A stretch of 64,000 bases of DNA from Yersinia aldovae ATCC 35236 (lineage in GTDB: Bacteria > Pseudomonadota > Gammaproteobacteria > Enterobacterales > Enterobacteriaceae). Under the pieces are notes generated by a model. It was not told the origin of the DNA. It made no database searches and worked only from the letters and a program-made list of their open reading frames with translations. The stretch's first letter is position 1, and each line of letters opens with the position of its first letter. Below, one piece after another: positions 51,163-62,328 of this stretch. The translations under genes were made by a program, and so were the position numbers. The DNA lies in contig NZ_ACCB01000009.1 of NCBI RefSeq assembly GCF_000173735.1, forward strand, positions 1 to 64,000, given 5' to 3'.

Positions 51163-51312
51163 ATGAAAAAACAGCGTGTAAGTATCCTATTGGGATGGTT
51201 TTTTTGTAGTGCGATAGCACTCTCAATCAGTCAAACAGCACGGGCCGATGATGCGGCCGAACAGCCGGTCTATTTCTGTATCACTTGCTATTACCCATTT
51301 GTATGGTTTTAG
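51163..51312 (+). CDS. small secreted peptide with CxxC motif, family unknown
   Basis: A 49-residue open frame with a good ribosome site (AAAGAGGAT, 4 bases before ATG). Residues 1-28 form a textbook Sec signal peptide: basic KKQR, hydrophobic LLGWFFCSAIALS, and cleavage after TARA. The predicted mature peptide is 21 residues: acidic at first (DDAAEQP), then aromatic, with a CITC pair at 39-42 and the end YYPFVWF. The stop codon region overlaps the flhE 3' end by 4 bases in tail-to-tail arrangement. I do not recognise the family. The signal peptide, ribosome site and codon pattern argue that it is real; function is unknown. Confidence 0.65.
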   Translation: MKKQRVSILLGWFFCSAIALSISQTARADDAAEQPVYFCITCYYPFVWF

Positions 51313-51716
51313 CGATAGTTGACCAGCACTTGGTTGCTGATCACTTGCAGCGGTGGATTCACCCTGCCTTTGCCCGCAATGAAATAAACAAAGAACAGTT
51401 GATTCGCGGCGGCTTCACCTGCCAGCATACTGCTCTGTCCACTCCCCCCGTCAAGAGGCATACAACGGGTTGACGTACAGAGCCTCACTTCCAAACCATT
51501 TGGCGCTGCTGACATGAGCTGGTAGCGCCATCCTATCGAAACGATCCGCGCATCTTTATCGGCCAGTGCAACCGGCGATTGCAGCGCTGCCGATGAGGTC
51601 ACCACTCCGCGTAGGCTCTGCGTGACACCAATACCGTCCGCCACCCAAGTGCCGGACACCGCACAGGCAAATAATGGCAACACACCAATCACAAAAGCCA
51701 AGGGGCGAATCAGCAT
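51309..51716 (-). CDS. flhE: flagellar protein FlhE
   Basis: Periplasmic protein reported in Salmonella to limit proton leakage through the export gate. The 135 residues begin with a signal peptide (LAFVIGVLPLFACAVSG) and contain the family patterns SGTWVADGIGVTQSLRG and VRLCTSTRCMPLDGGSGQS, with a likely disulfide Cys pair. The ATG shares a base with the flhA stop. The 3' end overlaps the small secreted-peptide gene on the other strand by 4 bases. Confidence 0.93.
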   Translation of the reverse strand: MLIRPLAFVIGVLPLFACAVSGTWVADGIGVTQSLRGVVTSSAALQSPVALADKDARIVSIGWRYQLMSAAPNGLEVRLCTSTRCMPLDGGSGQSSMLAGEAAANQLFFVYFIAGKGRVNPPLQVISNQVLVNYR

Positions 51717-53794
51717 CAGGCGGCGCCTATCGTTGAAGTCATGCGGATCTGGCGGTTATCGCCAATTTCCAGATTAGATAGCACCACCATCTGCGGTAAA
51801 CTACGACGCAGGAAACGCGCCAGTAACGCCCGCAATGCATGGTTAACCAGTAATACCGGTGGTGCGCCTAGCATTTCCTGCCGCTGTAGCGCTTGTTTGG
51901 ATTGCTCCAGTAGCCGGTCTGCCAAACCCGGTTCTAACCCGCCACCGCCTTGCAACGCCTGTAATAATAGACGCTCCAATGCTGCATCCAGCCCGATAAC
52001 CTGAATTTCACCGCTGCCAGGGAACCACTGCTGGGCAATCGAGCGCCCTAATGCCACCCGCACCACTGCGGTTAATTCATAGGGGTCCGTTTGATTAGGC
52101 GCATGTTCAGCCAATGTCTCGATAATGGTGCGCATATCGCGAATCGAAACGCGTTCCATCAGCAGATTTTGCAGTACCTTATGCAAGATAGTGAGTGTCA
52201 CCACGCCGGGGACGAAATCTTCGGTCAGCTTAGGCATTTCCTGGGTAACCCTGTCCAGCAGTTGCTGCGTCTCCTGACGACCAAACAACTCACTGGCATA
52301 CTGGCTAATCAAGTGATTCAAATGCGTTGCCACCACCGTGCTGGCCTCAACCACCGTAAAGCCCTGAATCTGCGCCTGCTCACGTAAGGCGCTTTCAATC
52401 CATACCGCTGCCAGGCCAAAGGCAGGATCATGGGTTGTTTCACCGGGCAGTGTTCCGGCGGCATTACCGGGGTTAATCGCCAGCCAGCGCCCTGGATGAG
52501 CCTCGCCACTGCCGATTTCAACCCCTTTCATCAATATCCGATAACTCGCCGGTGGCAGCTCCAAATTGTCGCGAATATGCACCACTGGCGGCAGATACCC
52601 CATTTCCTGAGCAAACTTCTTGCGAATACTGCGAATACGCCCCAGCAACTCACCATTTTGCTGAAAATCAACCATTGGAATCAGCCGGTAACCCACCTCC
52701 ATTCCAAGAGGATCTTCCAGTTGCACATCTGACCAGGTCGCTTCTGCGGCCTGTTGTTGGTCTTGGACGACCGGCGCTTGCTCAGCGACAGGTTGCTGCA
52801 TTTGTTTGCCGCGTAAACGCCAGGCTAATGCCAGCAGTGCGGCGGTGAACAGCAAGAAGACAAAGTTAGGCATCCCTGGAACCATACCCAGCAGACCCAG
52901 CACGCTGGCGCTCAAGACCATCACTCGCGGGTTGTTAAATAGCTGAGTCACCATCTGCTGACCGACATCCTGATCGGTACTAACGCGGGTCACTATCACA
53001 CCGGCGGCAGTTGAGATAACCAGCGCGGGGATTTGGGCGACCAGGCCGTCACCGATGGTCAGCAAGGTATAGGTTTCAGCGGCATGTCCTAGCGCCATGC
53101 CATGCTGAATCACCCCGACCAACAAGCCGCCGACCACGTTTATTACCATGATAAGCAATCCGGCGACCGCGTCACCACGCACAAACTTACTGGCACCGTC
53201 CATCGAACCGTAGAAGTCAGCTTCTTGTGTCACATCTGAACGGCGCTTTTTCGCTTCATCTTCGCCAATCAGTCCGGCATTCAGGTCAGCATCAATCGCC
53301 ATCTGTTTACCGGGCATCCCATCCAATACGAAGCGCGCCCCCACTTCGGCAATACGCCCAGCCCCTTTGGTAATCACCATAAAGTTGATGATCACCAAAA
53401 TGATGAACACCACAATGCCGATAGCAAAGTTGCCCCCAACCAGGAAGTGGCCGAAAGCTTCGACAACCCGTCCAGCAGCAGCGGCTCCGGTGTGACCATC
53501 CATCAAAATGATACGGGTGGATGCAACGTTGAGCGATAAACGCAGCAATGTAGAAAACAGCAAAATAGTGGGGAAAGCCGCGAAATCCAGCGTGCGCTGG
53601 GTAAACATGGCGACCAATAGCACCATGATGGAAAGTGCGATATTAAAGGTAAATAGCAAATCCAGCGCGAAGGGAGGCAGTGGCAATACCATCATCGACA
53701 AAATCATCAGGATCAGGATCGGTCCTGCGAGGATTTGCCACTGCGTATCTTTGAAATTGCTCGGTAAACGTAGCAGGGCAGCCAAATTAGCCAT
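51716..53794 (-). CDS. flhA: flagellar export gate protein FlhA
   Basis: Nonameric export-gate protein; the N-terminal eight-helix membrane part conducts protons and the large cytoplasmic domain docks chaperone-substrate complexes. The 692-residue protein has the FHIPEP-family signature region (GRIAEVGARFVLDGMPGKQM) and the conserved cytoplasmic linker. Its start shares a base with the flhB stop. The final residues, NRQIRMTSTIGAA, lead straight into flhE. Confidence 0.96.
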   Translation of the reverse strand: MANLAALLRLPSNFKDTQWQILAGPILILMILSMMVLPLPPFALDLLFTFNIALSIMVLLVAMFTQRTLDFAAFPTILLFSTLLRLSLNVASTRIILMDGHTGAAAAGRVVEAFGHFLVGGNFAIGIVVFIILVIINFMVITKGAGRIAEVGARFVLDGMPGKQMAIDADLNAGLIGEDEAKKRRSDVTQEADFYGSMDGASKFVRGDAVAGLLIMVINVVGGLLVGVIQHGMALGHAAETYTLLTIGDGLVAQIPALVISTAAGVIVTRVSTDQDVGQQMVTQLFNNPRVMVLSASVLGLLGMVPGMPNFVFLLFTAALLALAWRLRGKQMQQPVAEQAPVVQDQQQAAEATWSDVQLEDPLGMEVGYRLIPMVDFQQNGELLGRIRSIRKKFAQEMGYLPPVVHIRDNLELPPASYRILMKGVEIGSGEAHPGRWLAINPGNAAGTLPGETTHDPAFGLAAVWIESALREQAQIQGFTVVEASTVVATHLNHLISQYASELFGRQETQQLLDRVTQEMPKLTEDFVPGVVTLTILHKVLQNLLMERVSIRDMRTIIETLAEHAPNQTDPYELTAVVRVALGRSIAQQWFPGSGEIQVIGLDAALERLLLQALQGGGGLEPGLADRLLEQSKQALQRQEMLGAPPVLLVNHALRALLARFLRRSLPQMVVLSNLEIGDNRQIRMTSTIGAA

Positions 53795-54942
53795 TAGTCA
53801 GTCTCACTCTCTGTTGCAAAATCCAATGCTTCCGGCACCGGCAGATGTTCAGGTTTTTTCGGTACCAGCCCGCCTTCCCGCTTCCAGCGTTTCAACTGAT
53901 AAACCCAGGCAAGGACCTCGGCGACCGCCGCATAAAGGGTGGCAGGAATATGTTGCCCGACCTCACTGTGGCGGAATAACGCCCGCGCCAGTGGGGGGGC
54001 TTCTAATAAAGGAATACGGTGCTCGGCACCCAGCTCACGAATACGCAGTGCTACCGCGCCCGCGCCTTTTGCCAGCACTTTTGGCGCACTCATTTTCGAT
54101 TCGTTATATTGCAATGCCACCGCATAGTGAGTCGGGTTGGTGACTATCACATCGGCTTTGGGCACATCAGCCATCATACGGCGACGAGCCATTGCCCGTT
54201 GCTGCTGGCGGATACGTCCTTTGACGTGCGGATCCCCTTCTTGATCTTTAAATTCATCACGTATCTCTTGTTTGGTCATACGTAACTTTTTGATATGGCT
54301 GGTTATCTGGTAAAATACGTCAAAACCAACCATCGGTAGTAGCCCTAAGACCACCACAAATCCGCAAAAAATAATCAAATTAAGCGCATCGCTCAATGCG
54401 GCAATAGGTGGTGCGGAAATCAGCCGCATCATTTGTGGCCAGTTGTGCCAAAGGAATAACCCTGTAACCCAACCGACCAGCGTCGCTTTGAGGATAGCCT
54501 TTAATAGTTCAGCCAGTGATTGTGAGGAAAACATCCGCTTTAGCCCGGCCAGAGGACTCATGCGTTGCAGGTCAAACTTGAAGGATTCGCCGCTAAATAG
54601 CACGCCACCCAGTAGCATCGGTACTGCCAATGCCACAATAACCAATCCCGCAAAGACCGGTAGTAAAGCCATAACAGCTTGCTTTAATAGCATGGCGGCT
54701 TGCCGCAACATTTGCTTATCATCACTGACCATGGCGTGATCAAAATGCAGTCCTTGGGAAATCATGGCGGCCAACTGGCGCGCCATCGACTCACCGGATA
54801 TCCACAAGATAGCCAAACCGGCTCCGAGCATCAGCATCGATGTCAATTCACGCGAGCGCGGGATCTGTCCTTTTTCGCGAGCCTTTTCCAGCTTATGTGC
54901 TGTGGGTTCCTCGCTTTTTTCTGCATCGCTATCTTCAGCCAC
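53794..54942 (-). CDS. flhB: flagellar export switch protein FlhB
   Basis: Export-gate protein whose autocleaved cytoplasmic domain changes substrate specificity in response to FliK. The 382 residues have four hydrophobic segments and the autocleavage motif NPTH (in VIVTNPTHYAVALQ), with cleavage between Asn and Pro. The hydrophilic opening SDAEKSEEPTAHKLEKAREK is typical. First gene of flhBAE. Confidence 0.96.
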   Translation of the reverse strand: MAEDSDAEKSEEPTAHKLEKAREKGQIPRSRELTSMLMLGAGLAILWISGESMARQLAAMISQGLHFDHAMVSDDKQMLRQAAMLLKQAVMALLPVFAGLVIVALAVPMLLGGVLFSGESFKFDLQRMSPLAGLKRMFSSQSLAELLKAILKATLVGWVTGLFLWHNWPQMMRLISAPPIAALSDALNLIIFCGFVVVLGLLPMVGFDVFYQITSHIKKLRMTKQEIRDEFKDQEGDPHVKGRIRQQQRAMARRRMMADVPKADVIVTNPTHYAVALQYNESKMSAPKVLAKGAGAVALRIRELGAEHRIPLLEAPPLARALFRHSEVGQHIPATLYAAVAEVLAWVYQLKRWKREGGLVPKKPEHLPVPEALDFATESETD

Positions 54943-55341
54943 AGCAATGGCCTCTGTTGGCGTAAATGTTACTGTTCAGCGTGAGCGCTTCCATGTCGGA
55001 AAATGAGTAAATAACAAAATTGTTGTCTAGGATGACAAATATTCATCAAGTCTATGGTTGGAACAAAGCGACAATTAGGCGGTTATTTCACGAATGAGTG
55101 CCGTTAGTTGACAATGGATAACCGGCCTTGGTCGACATTTAAATGCCCCTGTTGAGGAAATAGACAGGTTGAGTGTTATATAAAATAAGTCAGGCAGAGA
55201 ATGGAAAAAAGATGACAGCGATGTGGTTTGAGAGGGCTAAGAACAACTTAAATCAAACGAGCTTATCGAAAAGATAAATAAATCAAGATGATAATGGCAG
55301 ATGAGGGGTTCCTCATCTGCACTTTATAAGTGACTGTCAGC
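54943..55341. other. flhB upstream region including the che-operon terminator hairpin
   Basis: A 399-base gap between cheZ and flhB. A perfect 10-bp stem, GCAGATGAGG (55297-55306) with CCTCATCTGC (55311-55320), lies 21 bases past the cheZ stop and probably ends the che transcript, though the T-run on the minus strand is weak. Near 55000 is AATGAGTAAATAACA, which resembles one half of an FlhDC site; I found no good partner half. The rest shows nothing I can name. Confidence 0.5.
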
Positions 55342-55986
55342 TTAGAAACCCAAACTGTCGAGCAAATCATCAACCTGATCCTGGTTGGCAATAACGCCAG
55401 CACCATTTTTATCCAGTTGTGGCCCATTGAGTAAACTGTCTGCCGGTTTTTGCGGTTTTGCTGGCATATCTGGAATATTCTCCATCAGCACCATCAATAG
55501 TTGCTTCTCAATCTCTTGCACCACGTCCATCATGCGCTTGATAACCTGACCGGTAAGGTCCTGGAAATCCTGCGCCATCATGATTTCTAACAATTGCGCA
55601 TTGGTAAATGAGGTATGTTGTGGCACCACATCCAGATATTCACGCGTGTCGCTCACCAGCGAGCGGGCATCTGATAACTCGATTGGGTTGGCGAACCATT
55701 CATCCCAGCGAACAGTAAGCGCCTTTGCCGATGATTCTAACTCATTTTGGCGCGGTTGCGCCGCTTCAACGCAATTTAGTGCCCTTTCAGCAGCCTGGGC
55801 CGTCATATGAACGACATAATCCAGGCGGTCACGCGCATCTGGAATCGCTTCTGCTGCTTGCGCAATCGCCTGATCCAGCCCTAACTCGCGCAAACTGTCG
55901 CGTAACATCCGCGTCAGTTGACCAATGCGGCTTATGATATCGCTGGCTGATGCCGCATCTGTTGCGGGCATTTGATGGTTACTCAT
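55342..55986 (-). CDS. cheZ: CheY-phosphate phosphatase CheZ
   Basis: Accelerates dephosphorylation of CheY, ending tumbling signals. The 214-residue protein has the long helical hairpin with the catalytic segment [19 protein letters not shown] (the glutamine is the catalytic residue) and the C-terminal CheY-binding peptide [14 protein letters not shown]. It follows cheY by 9 bases and ends the operon. Confidence 0.96.
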   Translation of the reverse strand: MSNHQMPATDAASASDIISRIGQLTRMLRDSLRELGLDQAIAQAAEAIPDARDRLDYVVHMTAQAAERALNCVEAAQPRQNELESSAKALTVRWDEWFANPIELSDARSLVSDTREYLDVVPQHTSFTNAQLLEIMMAQDFQDLTGQVIKRMMDVVQEIEKQLLMVLMENIPDMPAKPQKPADSLLNGPQLDKNGAGVIANQDQVDDLLDSLGF

Positions 55987-55995
55987 CTCGCCTCC

Positions 55996-56421
<426 letters not shown>

Positions 56422-56456
56422 TTAAATACCACGCCCGATTTACACCGGAAAATTTC

Positions 56457-56573
56457 GCCCCAAAGACATTGGTGTTACAGCAAGGGAACAAGCAAACAAA
56501 TCCCGATAAGCTTACGTAAGTAAGTGATTCAGGTAAGTGCGCGCTGCTAACACCGCTGTAAGTCAAGGATTCA
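56457..56573 (+). repeat. degenerate ERIC element between cheB and cheY
   Basis: Similar to the copy at 60261 across its length: ACATTGGTGTTACAGC, then AAATCCCGATAAGCTTACGT and AAGTGATTCAGGTAAGTGCG. About 117 bp, more diverged than the other two copies. It sits inside the che transcript and reaches within 5 bases of the cheB stop codon. Confidence 0.75.
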
Positions 56574-56578
56574 GGGGA

Positions 56579-57631
56579 CTAGATTCGCAAGGCTTGGCCG
56601 CTGCTTATCTGTGCCAACATACGCTGACTTATCTGATTCAACTCCAGAACTTCATTCACACCGCCCATACCTATAGCTTCGCGTGGCATCCCGAAGACCA
56701 CACAACTGGCCTCGTTTTGCGCAATGGTATAAGCGCCCGCCCGATGCATTTCCAGCAGGCCCGCCGCACCGTCATTGCCCATTCCCGTCAGAATCACACC
56801 AACCGCATTACGCCCAGCGTATTGTGCAACTGAGCGGAAAAGAACATCCACTGAGGGGCGATGGCGATTAACCGCAGGCCCGTCGTGAATGCGCACTTGA
56901 TAGTTCGCCCCACTGCGAGCCAGTTCCATATGCCGATCCCCTGGTGCTATATAGGCATGTCCCGGCAATACACGTTCACCGTCTTCTGCCTCTTTGACGG
57001 TGATTTGACACAGCTTATTAAGCCGTTCTGCAAAAGAACGGGTAAAACCTGGCGGCATATGCTGAGTAATCAGTAGCGCCGGGCTGGTTGGCGGCAACGG
57101 CTGCAACACCATACGTATCGCTTCAGTCCCCCCGGTAGAGGCACCAATTGCAATTAACTTTTCACTACTGAGCAGCGGCGTATGACTAAGCATAACCGGT
57201 GCATGTTCTGGGCCGCGCTGCGGTAATCGGGCTTTGGCTGCGGTGCGGATTTTCTCCGCAATTAACTCGCTGTATGCCAGCATCCCTTCCCGAATACCCA
57301 ACTGAGGTTTGGTGACAAAATCGATTGCCCCCAATTCCAGCGCACGCATGGTTATCTCAGAGTTCTTACCGGTTAATGATGAAACCATCACCACCGGCAT
57401 TGGCCGTAAGCGCATCAACTTTTCGAGAAAATCCAGCCCATCCATCCGTGGCATTTCAACATCGAGGGTCAAAACCTGCGGGTTGAATTTTTTAATTAAA
57501 TCACGGGCAACCAGCGGGTCCGGTGCCGCAGCAACCATCTCCATATCCGGGTGACTGTTGATAATCTCAGTCATTAGCTGACGCATCAGTGCAGAATCAT
57601 CAACGCACAATACTCTGATTTTACTCATCAC
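56579..57631 (-). CDS. cheB: protein-glutamate methylesterase CheB
   Basis: Demethylates and deamidates chemoreceptors for adaptation. The 350 residues comprise a receiver domain (about 1-130, phosphoaspartate in [13 protein letters not shown]) and the C-terminal esterase with a Ser-His-Asp triad: serine in [10 protein letters not shown], histidine in [10 protein letters not shown], aspartate in GMGNDGAAG. It overlaps cheR by 4 bases. Confidence 0.96.
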   Translation of the reverse strand: MMSKIRVLCVDDSALMRQLMTEIINSHPDMEMVAAAPDPLVARDLIKKFNPQVLTLDVEMPRMDGLDFLEKLMRLRPMPVVMVSSLTGKNSEITMRALELGAIDFVTKPQLGIREGMLAYSELIAEKIRTAAKARLPQRGPEHAPVMLSHTPLLSSEKLIAIGASTGGTEAIRMVLQPLPPTSPALLITQHMPPGFTRSFAERLNKLCQITVKEAEDGERVLPGHAYIAPGDRHMELARSGANYQVRIHDGPAVNRHRPSVDVLFRSVAQYAGRNAVGVILTGMGNDGAAGLLEMHRAGAYTIAQNEASCVVFGMPREAIGMGGVNEVLELNQISQRMLAQISSGQALRI

Positions 57632-58530
57632 CTCTCCTTGGTCAGTCCATAAACGGTCTGCCCGCGCAAATAAAATTCCCGACTGATTTGACTGAAATTC
57701 TCCGAGTGGCCTGCAAACATCAGACCGCCAGGTTTTAGTAAAGGGACAAAGCGACGAAGAATGCGTTCCTGCGTCTCTTTATCAAAATAAATCATCACAT
57801 TACGGCAAAAAATAGCGTCAAACTGCCCCGGTAATGCCCACTCTGGTGCCAACAGATTGAGTTGCTGGAACTGAATCATATTGGCAAGCTCTGGCCGCAC
57901 CCGCACCATGCCATGATGCGGACCAGTACCACGCAGAAAATAACGTTGCATCTGCTGTGCCGATAACGAACGCAACTCATCCTGCCGATACACGCCACTG
58001 GTGGCTTTTTCCAGTACCTGAGTATCAATATCACTGGCCGATACCTGACAAGATCCGGCCCGATTCCCCAACGCATTACTCAGAGTCATGGCGATGGAGT
58101 AAGGCTCCTCACCGGTAGATGCAGCGGTGCTCCAGACAGAATACGTTCCCGACCGCTGACGTGCATGTTCAGCCAAAATCGGAAAATGGTGCGCCTCACG
58201 GAAAAATGCCGTCAGGTTAGTGGTTAATGCATTCACAAATGCCTGCCACTCCGCACCATTCGGATCAGATTCCAGCAATGCCAGATACTGACCAAAATCG
58301 TTAATGCCCAGCAATCTTAGCCGCCGAACTAGCCGGTTATAGACCATTTCCCGCTTGTGATCGGCCAGAACGATGCCGGCCCGTTGATAAATAAGTTGGC
58401 AGATACGCCGGAAGTGGACATCCGACAGCGGCAGCCGTTGAACCATCTGGGTCAGTATCGAACCTGACTCTTGGGGTGATGGCTGGGGAGCCAGATTTAA
58501 AGATGATTGTTTCATCGATGATGGTTTCAT
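57628..58530 (-). CDS. cheR: chemoreceptor methyltransferase CheR
   Basis: S-adenosylmethionine-dependent methylation of receptor glutamates. The 300-residue protein has the N-terminal helical domain, the SAM-binding region ([20 protein letters not shown]) and the C-terminal CheR domain ([29 protein letters not shown]). It has a beta-subdomain of the kind that docks on the receptor pentapeptide found on the Tsr-like MCP upstream. It follows the first MCP by 28 bases. Confidence 0.96.
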   Translation of the reverse strand: MKPSSMKQSSLNLAPQPSPQESGSILTQMVQRLPLSDVHFRRICQLIYQRAGIVLADHKREMVYNRLVRRLRLLGINDFGQYLALLESDPNGAEWQAFVNALTTNLTAFFREAHHFPILAEHARQRSGTYSVWSTAASTGEEPYSIAMTLSNALGNRAGSCQVSASDIDTQVLEKATSGVYRQDELRSLSAQQMQRYFLRGTGPHHGMVRVRPELANMIQFQQLNLLAPEWALPGQFDAIFCRNVMIYFDKETQERILRRFVPLLKPGGLMFAGHSENFSQISREFYLRGQTVYGLTKER

Positions 58531-58558
58531 CCGCCCTCACCCCACTGCAAAGCCTTCG

Positions 58559-60211
58559 TTACGCCGTTTGACAATCTGGGTTTTCCTTTGAGGCAGTTGC
58601 TTTTACAACCCGTTGCTTATCTCTGCCATCTGCCGCCTGCCCCTCACCGCTGTCGCTATCCTGCTCCAAACGAAAAACGGACACTGCATCGGAGAGCATA
58701 CTTGCCTGCTCCTCTAATGCGTTGGCCGCAGCCGCAGCCTCTTCCACTAATGCGGCGTTTTGCTGAGTGACCTGATCCATCTGAGTTACTGCGAGTGAAA
58801 CCTGCTCAATGCCCCGGCTTTGCTCATCCGAAGCGGAAGCGATTTCACCCATAATGTCGGTAACCCGAGTCACTGAGCGAACAATCTCTTCCATGGTAGT
58901 ACCCGCATTTTCAACCAGTGTGGAGCCCTGGCGAACACGGCTGACCGATTCATCGATCAACCCTTTAATCTCTTTTGCCGCCTGCGCACTGCGCTGTGCC
59001 AAATTACGCACTTCACCGGCGACCACCGCGAAGCCCCGGCCCTGTTCGCCAGCGCGGGCAGCTTCAACCGCCGCATTCAGTGCCAGAATATTGGTTTGAA
59101 AGGCAATACCGTCAATAACACTGGTAATAGCGCCAATTTTCTGCGAACTGGTGGCGATATCATGCATAGTTGTCACTACACTGCTCGTCAGCTCCCCGCC
59201 TCGTGCGGCGGTACCTGACGCATCTTTTGCCAACAGTGTTGCCTGCCGGGCGTTGTCGGCATTCTGTTTTACCGTAGCCGTCAGTTGTTCCATGCTGGCC
59301 GCTGTTTGTTCCAATGACGCTGCCTGTTGCTCGGTTCTTGCTGATAAGTCATTGTTACCGGCCGAAATTTCCTGGATGCCGGTAAGCATGGATTCGGTAC
59401 CGTCACGCACATGGCTGACCGTGGTAATCAGCGACTGCTGCATAATGTGCAAACTGGCAAACAGTTGACTAATTTCATTACGGCCTGACACCGAGATCCT
59501 GCCTGACAAGTCCCCTTGTGCTATGCGATCAAAGTGCTGCCCCATCGTCGTCAGTGGTTTCATAAACATATTACGCAACCAAATAAGAGATGAAATGGCC
59601 ATCACTATCACCATCAGAATCGCGCCACCAAATATCCACATGGAGAGATGATAAGCCTGCTGGTTCTGAGTACCTGCTTTGGCTATGACATCATTGGCAT
59701 ACTGCAAATACTGCACAAAATCAGCTTCGAACAAGTCCTGCGTTTTCTGGGTAGGTTGATCCATGAAACCTTGTAGATTACCGGCTTCCAGAAAATCGAT
59801 TAATTGTCGTAACGAAGTACGTAAGTTCTGATAACTGTTTTGGGTAGCCTCCAGCATTTCTGCGCCGGTATCGCTCGCATCAAGGCGCGGCACAGCCAGG
59901 AACTGATTAAAATAGAGATCTGCTTTCTGTAATGAGCTACGTGCGTTGCCCATTAATGCATTGACTTGCTCCTGTGGGACTTTGAGAGCCGAGCGAGTCC
60001 CCGCTCGATTTAAGGTATTACGCGCCTGAAGCAAGGATACCCAACTGAGACTTAATGCATCCCGTTGCTGACTGCTCAGATCCACACGGTTTAAATTTTG
60101 ATAGTCTGAGCGAAACGCCGTAAATGACAGACCACTTGAGATTAACTGTATAGAGCAAATAAACATCAGTAACAGGAAAAAGCTGGTAGAAATCCGGATT
60201 CGGCCAAACAT
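58559..60211 (-). CDS. methyl-accepting chemotaxis protein, Tar/Tap-like, without docking pentapeptide
   Basis: Chemoreceptor of 550 residues: transmembrane segment (about 10-30), periplasmic four-helix ligand domain, second transmembrane segment near 190-212, HAMP, and the signalling hairpin with tip [20 protein letters not shown]. The ligand-domain signature [14 protein letters not shown] matches the amino-acid-binding arginine region of Tar/Tsr. The protein ends in a Glu/Lys/Asp-rich tail finishing CQTA, with no NWETF-type sequence. It should therefore depend on other receptors for efficient methylation, as Tap and Trg do in E. coli. Ligand uncertain. Confidence 0.92.
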   Translation of the reverse strand: MFGRIRISTSFFLLLMFICSIQLISSGLSFTAFRSDYQNLNRVDLSSQQRDALSLSWVSLLQARNTLNRAGTRSALKVPQEQVNALMGNARSSLQKADLYFNQFLAVPRLDASDTGAEMLEATQNSYQNLRTSLRQLIDFLEAGNLQGFMDQPTQKTQDLFEADFVQYLQYANDVIAKAGTQNQQAYHLSMWIFGGAILMVIVMAISSLIWLRNMFMKPLTTMGQHFDRIAQGDLSGRISVSGRNEISQLFASLHIMQQSLITTVSHVRDGTESMLTGIQEISAGNNDLSARTEQQAASLEQTAASMEQLTATVKQNADNARQATLLAKDASGTAARGGELTSSVVTTMHDIATSSQKIGAITSVIDGIAFQTNILALNAAVEAARAGEQGRGFAVVAGEVRNLAQRSAQAAKEIKGLIDESVSRVRQGSTLVENAGTTMEEIVRSVTRVTDIMGEIASASDEQSRGIEQVSLAVTQMDQVTQQNAALVEEAAAAANALEEQASMLSDAVSVFRLEQDSDSGEGQAADGRDKQRVVKATASKENPDCQTA

Positions 60212-60260
60212 CGTAACCTCTTCTCAGCCGGCTCATTGGCCGGCTTTATCTATTTTTTTC

Positions 60261-60384
60261 CACCCAAAATAATTGGAGTTGCAGGTAGGCAGCCAGCAAA
60301 CGAATCCCGATGAGCTTACGCAGTCAAGTGATTCGGGTGAGTGAGCGCAGCTAACACCCCTGCAATTTCAAGTATGAAGGGTTG
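60261..60384 (+). repeat. ERIC element between the two MCP genes
   Basis: About 124 bp with strong ERIC similarity: CACCCAAAATAATTGGAGTT, GAATCCCGATGAGCTTACGC, AAGTGATTCGGGTGAGTGAG and CAAGTATGAAGGGTTG. It ends 7 bases before the MCP stop codon (minus strand), i.e. immediately downstream of that gene in the transcript. Confidence 0.88.
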
Positions 60385-60391
60385 TAGGGGA

Positions 60392-62065
60392 CTAGAAGGT
60401 TTCCCAATTGTCTTGCAGGTCACTTCCCAGTATTTTTTTAGCCGTGATGTTCAAGTCCTGTGCCGGCTGCTTTGTTTTTCTGACATCTTTTGTGGAATTA
60501 CCGTTATCCATACGCAGAACAAATACGGACATGGATTGGGTCAACATACTGGCTTGTTCTTCCAGTGCGGCGGCGGCAGAGGCTGATTCTTCCACCAATG
60601 AAGCATTTTGTTGTGTCACACGGTCCATTTCCGTTACCGCCTGACCCACTTGATCGATACCGCGACTTTGTTCATCGGAGGCGGATGCGATTTCGCCCAT
60701 AATGTCAGTCACGCGGGTTACTGCACTTACAATATCGCCCATCGTTTCACCGGCACTTTCAACCAGCACTGATCCCATGTCTACACGGTTGACTGAGTCT
60801 TCAATCAGCCCTTTGATCTCTTTTGCTGCCTGCGCGCTGCGTTGCGCCAGATTACGCACTTCACCGGCGACCACCGCAAAGCCACGGCCCTGCTCGCCAG
60901 CACGCGCAGCTTCCACCGCAGCATTCAATGCCAGAATGTTCGTTTGAAACGCAATACCGTCGATTACGCTGGTAATGTCGGCAATCTTCTGTGAACTTCC
61001 AGCAATGTCGTGCATGGTCTGAACCACATTCGCCACGACCTTGCCACCTTTCTGTGCCGTTTCTGAAGCGCTCAAGGCCAATTGGCTGGCCTGACGCGCA
61101 TTCTCAGCATTTTGTTTCACTGTGGCGGTCAACTGCTCCATACTGGCAGCCGTTTCTTCCAATGATGCGGCCTGCTGCTCCGTGCGGGCAGACAAATCAT
61201 TGTTTCCCGCTGCAATTTCTGACGCGCCACTGTAGATAGCATCCGCACCTAAACGCACATGACTGACCGTCGTTATCAATTCAGCTTGCATATGTTTCAA
61301 GCTGGCAGCCAAGGTGCCCATTTCGTTGTGACTATGCACTTCAATGTTCTGGGTTAAATCACCATTGGCGATATGTTTGATCTGTCCAATCAAGTGTTTT
61401 AGCGGGTTAATTAGGATGCGCTGCATCCCCAGCCACACAATCACGATCACGGTGGTTACTGCGATCAGGACAGCAATAATCACCCCCATCGCAAAGCTAA
61501 AGGATTGGTTACTGTCTTCAACGGCGGAGGCATACAGGCGGTCATTTTGTACTAGATAAGTGTTGTAATCTTTCTCGAAAGCATTTTGAAAACTGGAGGT
61601 TGGCTGGTCAAAGAATTCATTGATCTTGCCCGCTTCCATCAACTGGATAAGTTCGGTCAGTGCGCCGAAGTATTGATCATACGTTTGTTTTAATTTTTGT
61701 GCAGAATCCGGATTCTGTTGGCTATCCAACGGGATCTGTTCGTAACTTTTAAACCGCTCTGCCGCCACACCTAATGTCCCTTTGGCTGATGCTAAAAGAT
61801 CATTGACCGTAGGGCCACTGCCGGTATGGTTCACATCCATCATGTAACGGATACCAGCACGGTTTAGTGTATTGCGTGTTTGCAGCAGACTTACCCAACT
61901 CTCATTCAAAACCGACTGTTGCTGACGGATAACTTGCAAAACAGCAAAGTTTTCTTTGTCATTTTTCAACGAGTTGAAGAAAAGTCCGCCAGAAACCAAT
62001 TGCAAGGCACCAAATAGCACTAACACCAGCAGCAAACTGGTGACCACTTTCATACGCTTGAACAT
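60392..62065 (-). CDS. tsr: methyl-accepting chemotaxis protein, Tsr-like (serine)
   Basis: High-abundance-type chemoreceptor of 557 residues. Transmembrane segments lie at about 7-30 and 190-213, followed by HAMP and the signalling hairpin. The periplasmic domain carries [18 protein letters not shown] and [11 protein letters not shown], which in E. coli Tsr contribute the serine-binding residues, so serine is the likely attractant. The C-terminus is NWETF, the CheR/CheB docking pentapeptide. It is transcribed from its own sigma-28 promoter about 70 bases upstream. The gene symbol is by similarity of the ligand region. Confidence 0.92.
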   Translation of the reverse strand: MFKRMKVVTSLLLVLVLFGALQLVSGGLFFNSLKNDKENFAVLQVIRQQQSVLNESWVSLLQTRNTLNRAGIRYMMDVNHTGSGPTVNDLLASAKGTLGVAAERFKSYEQIPLDSQQNPDSAQKLKQTYDQYFGALTELIQLMEAGKINEFFDQPTSSFQNAFEKDYNTYLVQNDRLYASAVEDSNQSFSFAMGVIIAVLIAVTTVIVIVWLGMQRILINPLKHLIGQIKHIANGDLTQNIEVHSHNEMGTLAASLKHMQAELITTVSHVRLGADAIYSGASEIAAGNNDLSARTEQQAASLEETAASMEQLTATVKQNAENARQASQLALSASETAQKGGKVVANVVQTMHDIAGSSQKIADITSVIDGIAFQTNILALNAAVEAARAGEQGRGFAVVAGEVRNLAQRSAQAAKEIKGLIEDSVNRVDMGSVLVESAGETMGDIVSAVTRVTDIMGEIASASDEQSRGIDQVGQAVTEMDRVTQQNASLVEESASAAAALEEQASMLTQSMSVFVLRMDNGNSTKDVRKTKQPAQDLNITAKKILGSDLQDNWETF

Positions 62066-62128
62066 GTTATCCCTTCATAAGTACGTCAAAATACGAGTGC
62101 GCCAAATACCAGACGCCAATTACTAGTA

Positions 62129-62155
62129 TTATCGGCATCAAATCGAGGAACTTTA
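62129..62155 (-). promoter_or_regulatory. sigma-28 promoter of the MCP-cheRBYZ transcript
   Basis: Minus strand TAAAGTTC (62155-62148), an 11-base spacer and a perfect GCCGATAA (62136-62129): 15 of 16 consensus positions. It lets the MCP-cheRBYZ block be transcribed independently of cheAW. Confidence 0.92.
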
Positions 62156-62328
62156 CCGAAGAGAGGGATTATTTTAGCCAGGCGATACCCGATATTGGCA
62201 TTTTGAGGAACCTGTTTAGCGGTTCTGGCTTATTTTGATATGGGACGTTAATTCAGTTTGTATTATGAGGATAGGCAACCCGGAACCCCGGAAGTGATGC
62301 GCTTTTTGATACCCCCCATCTGCAAACC

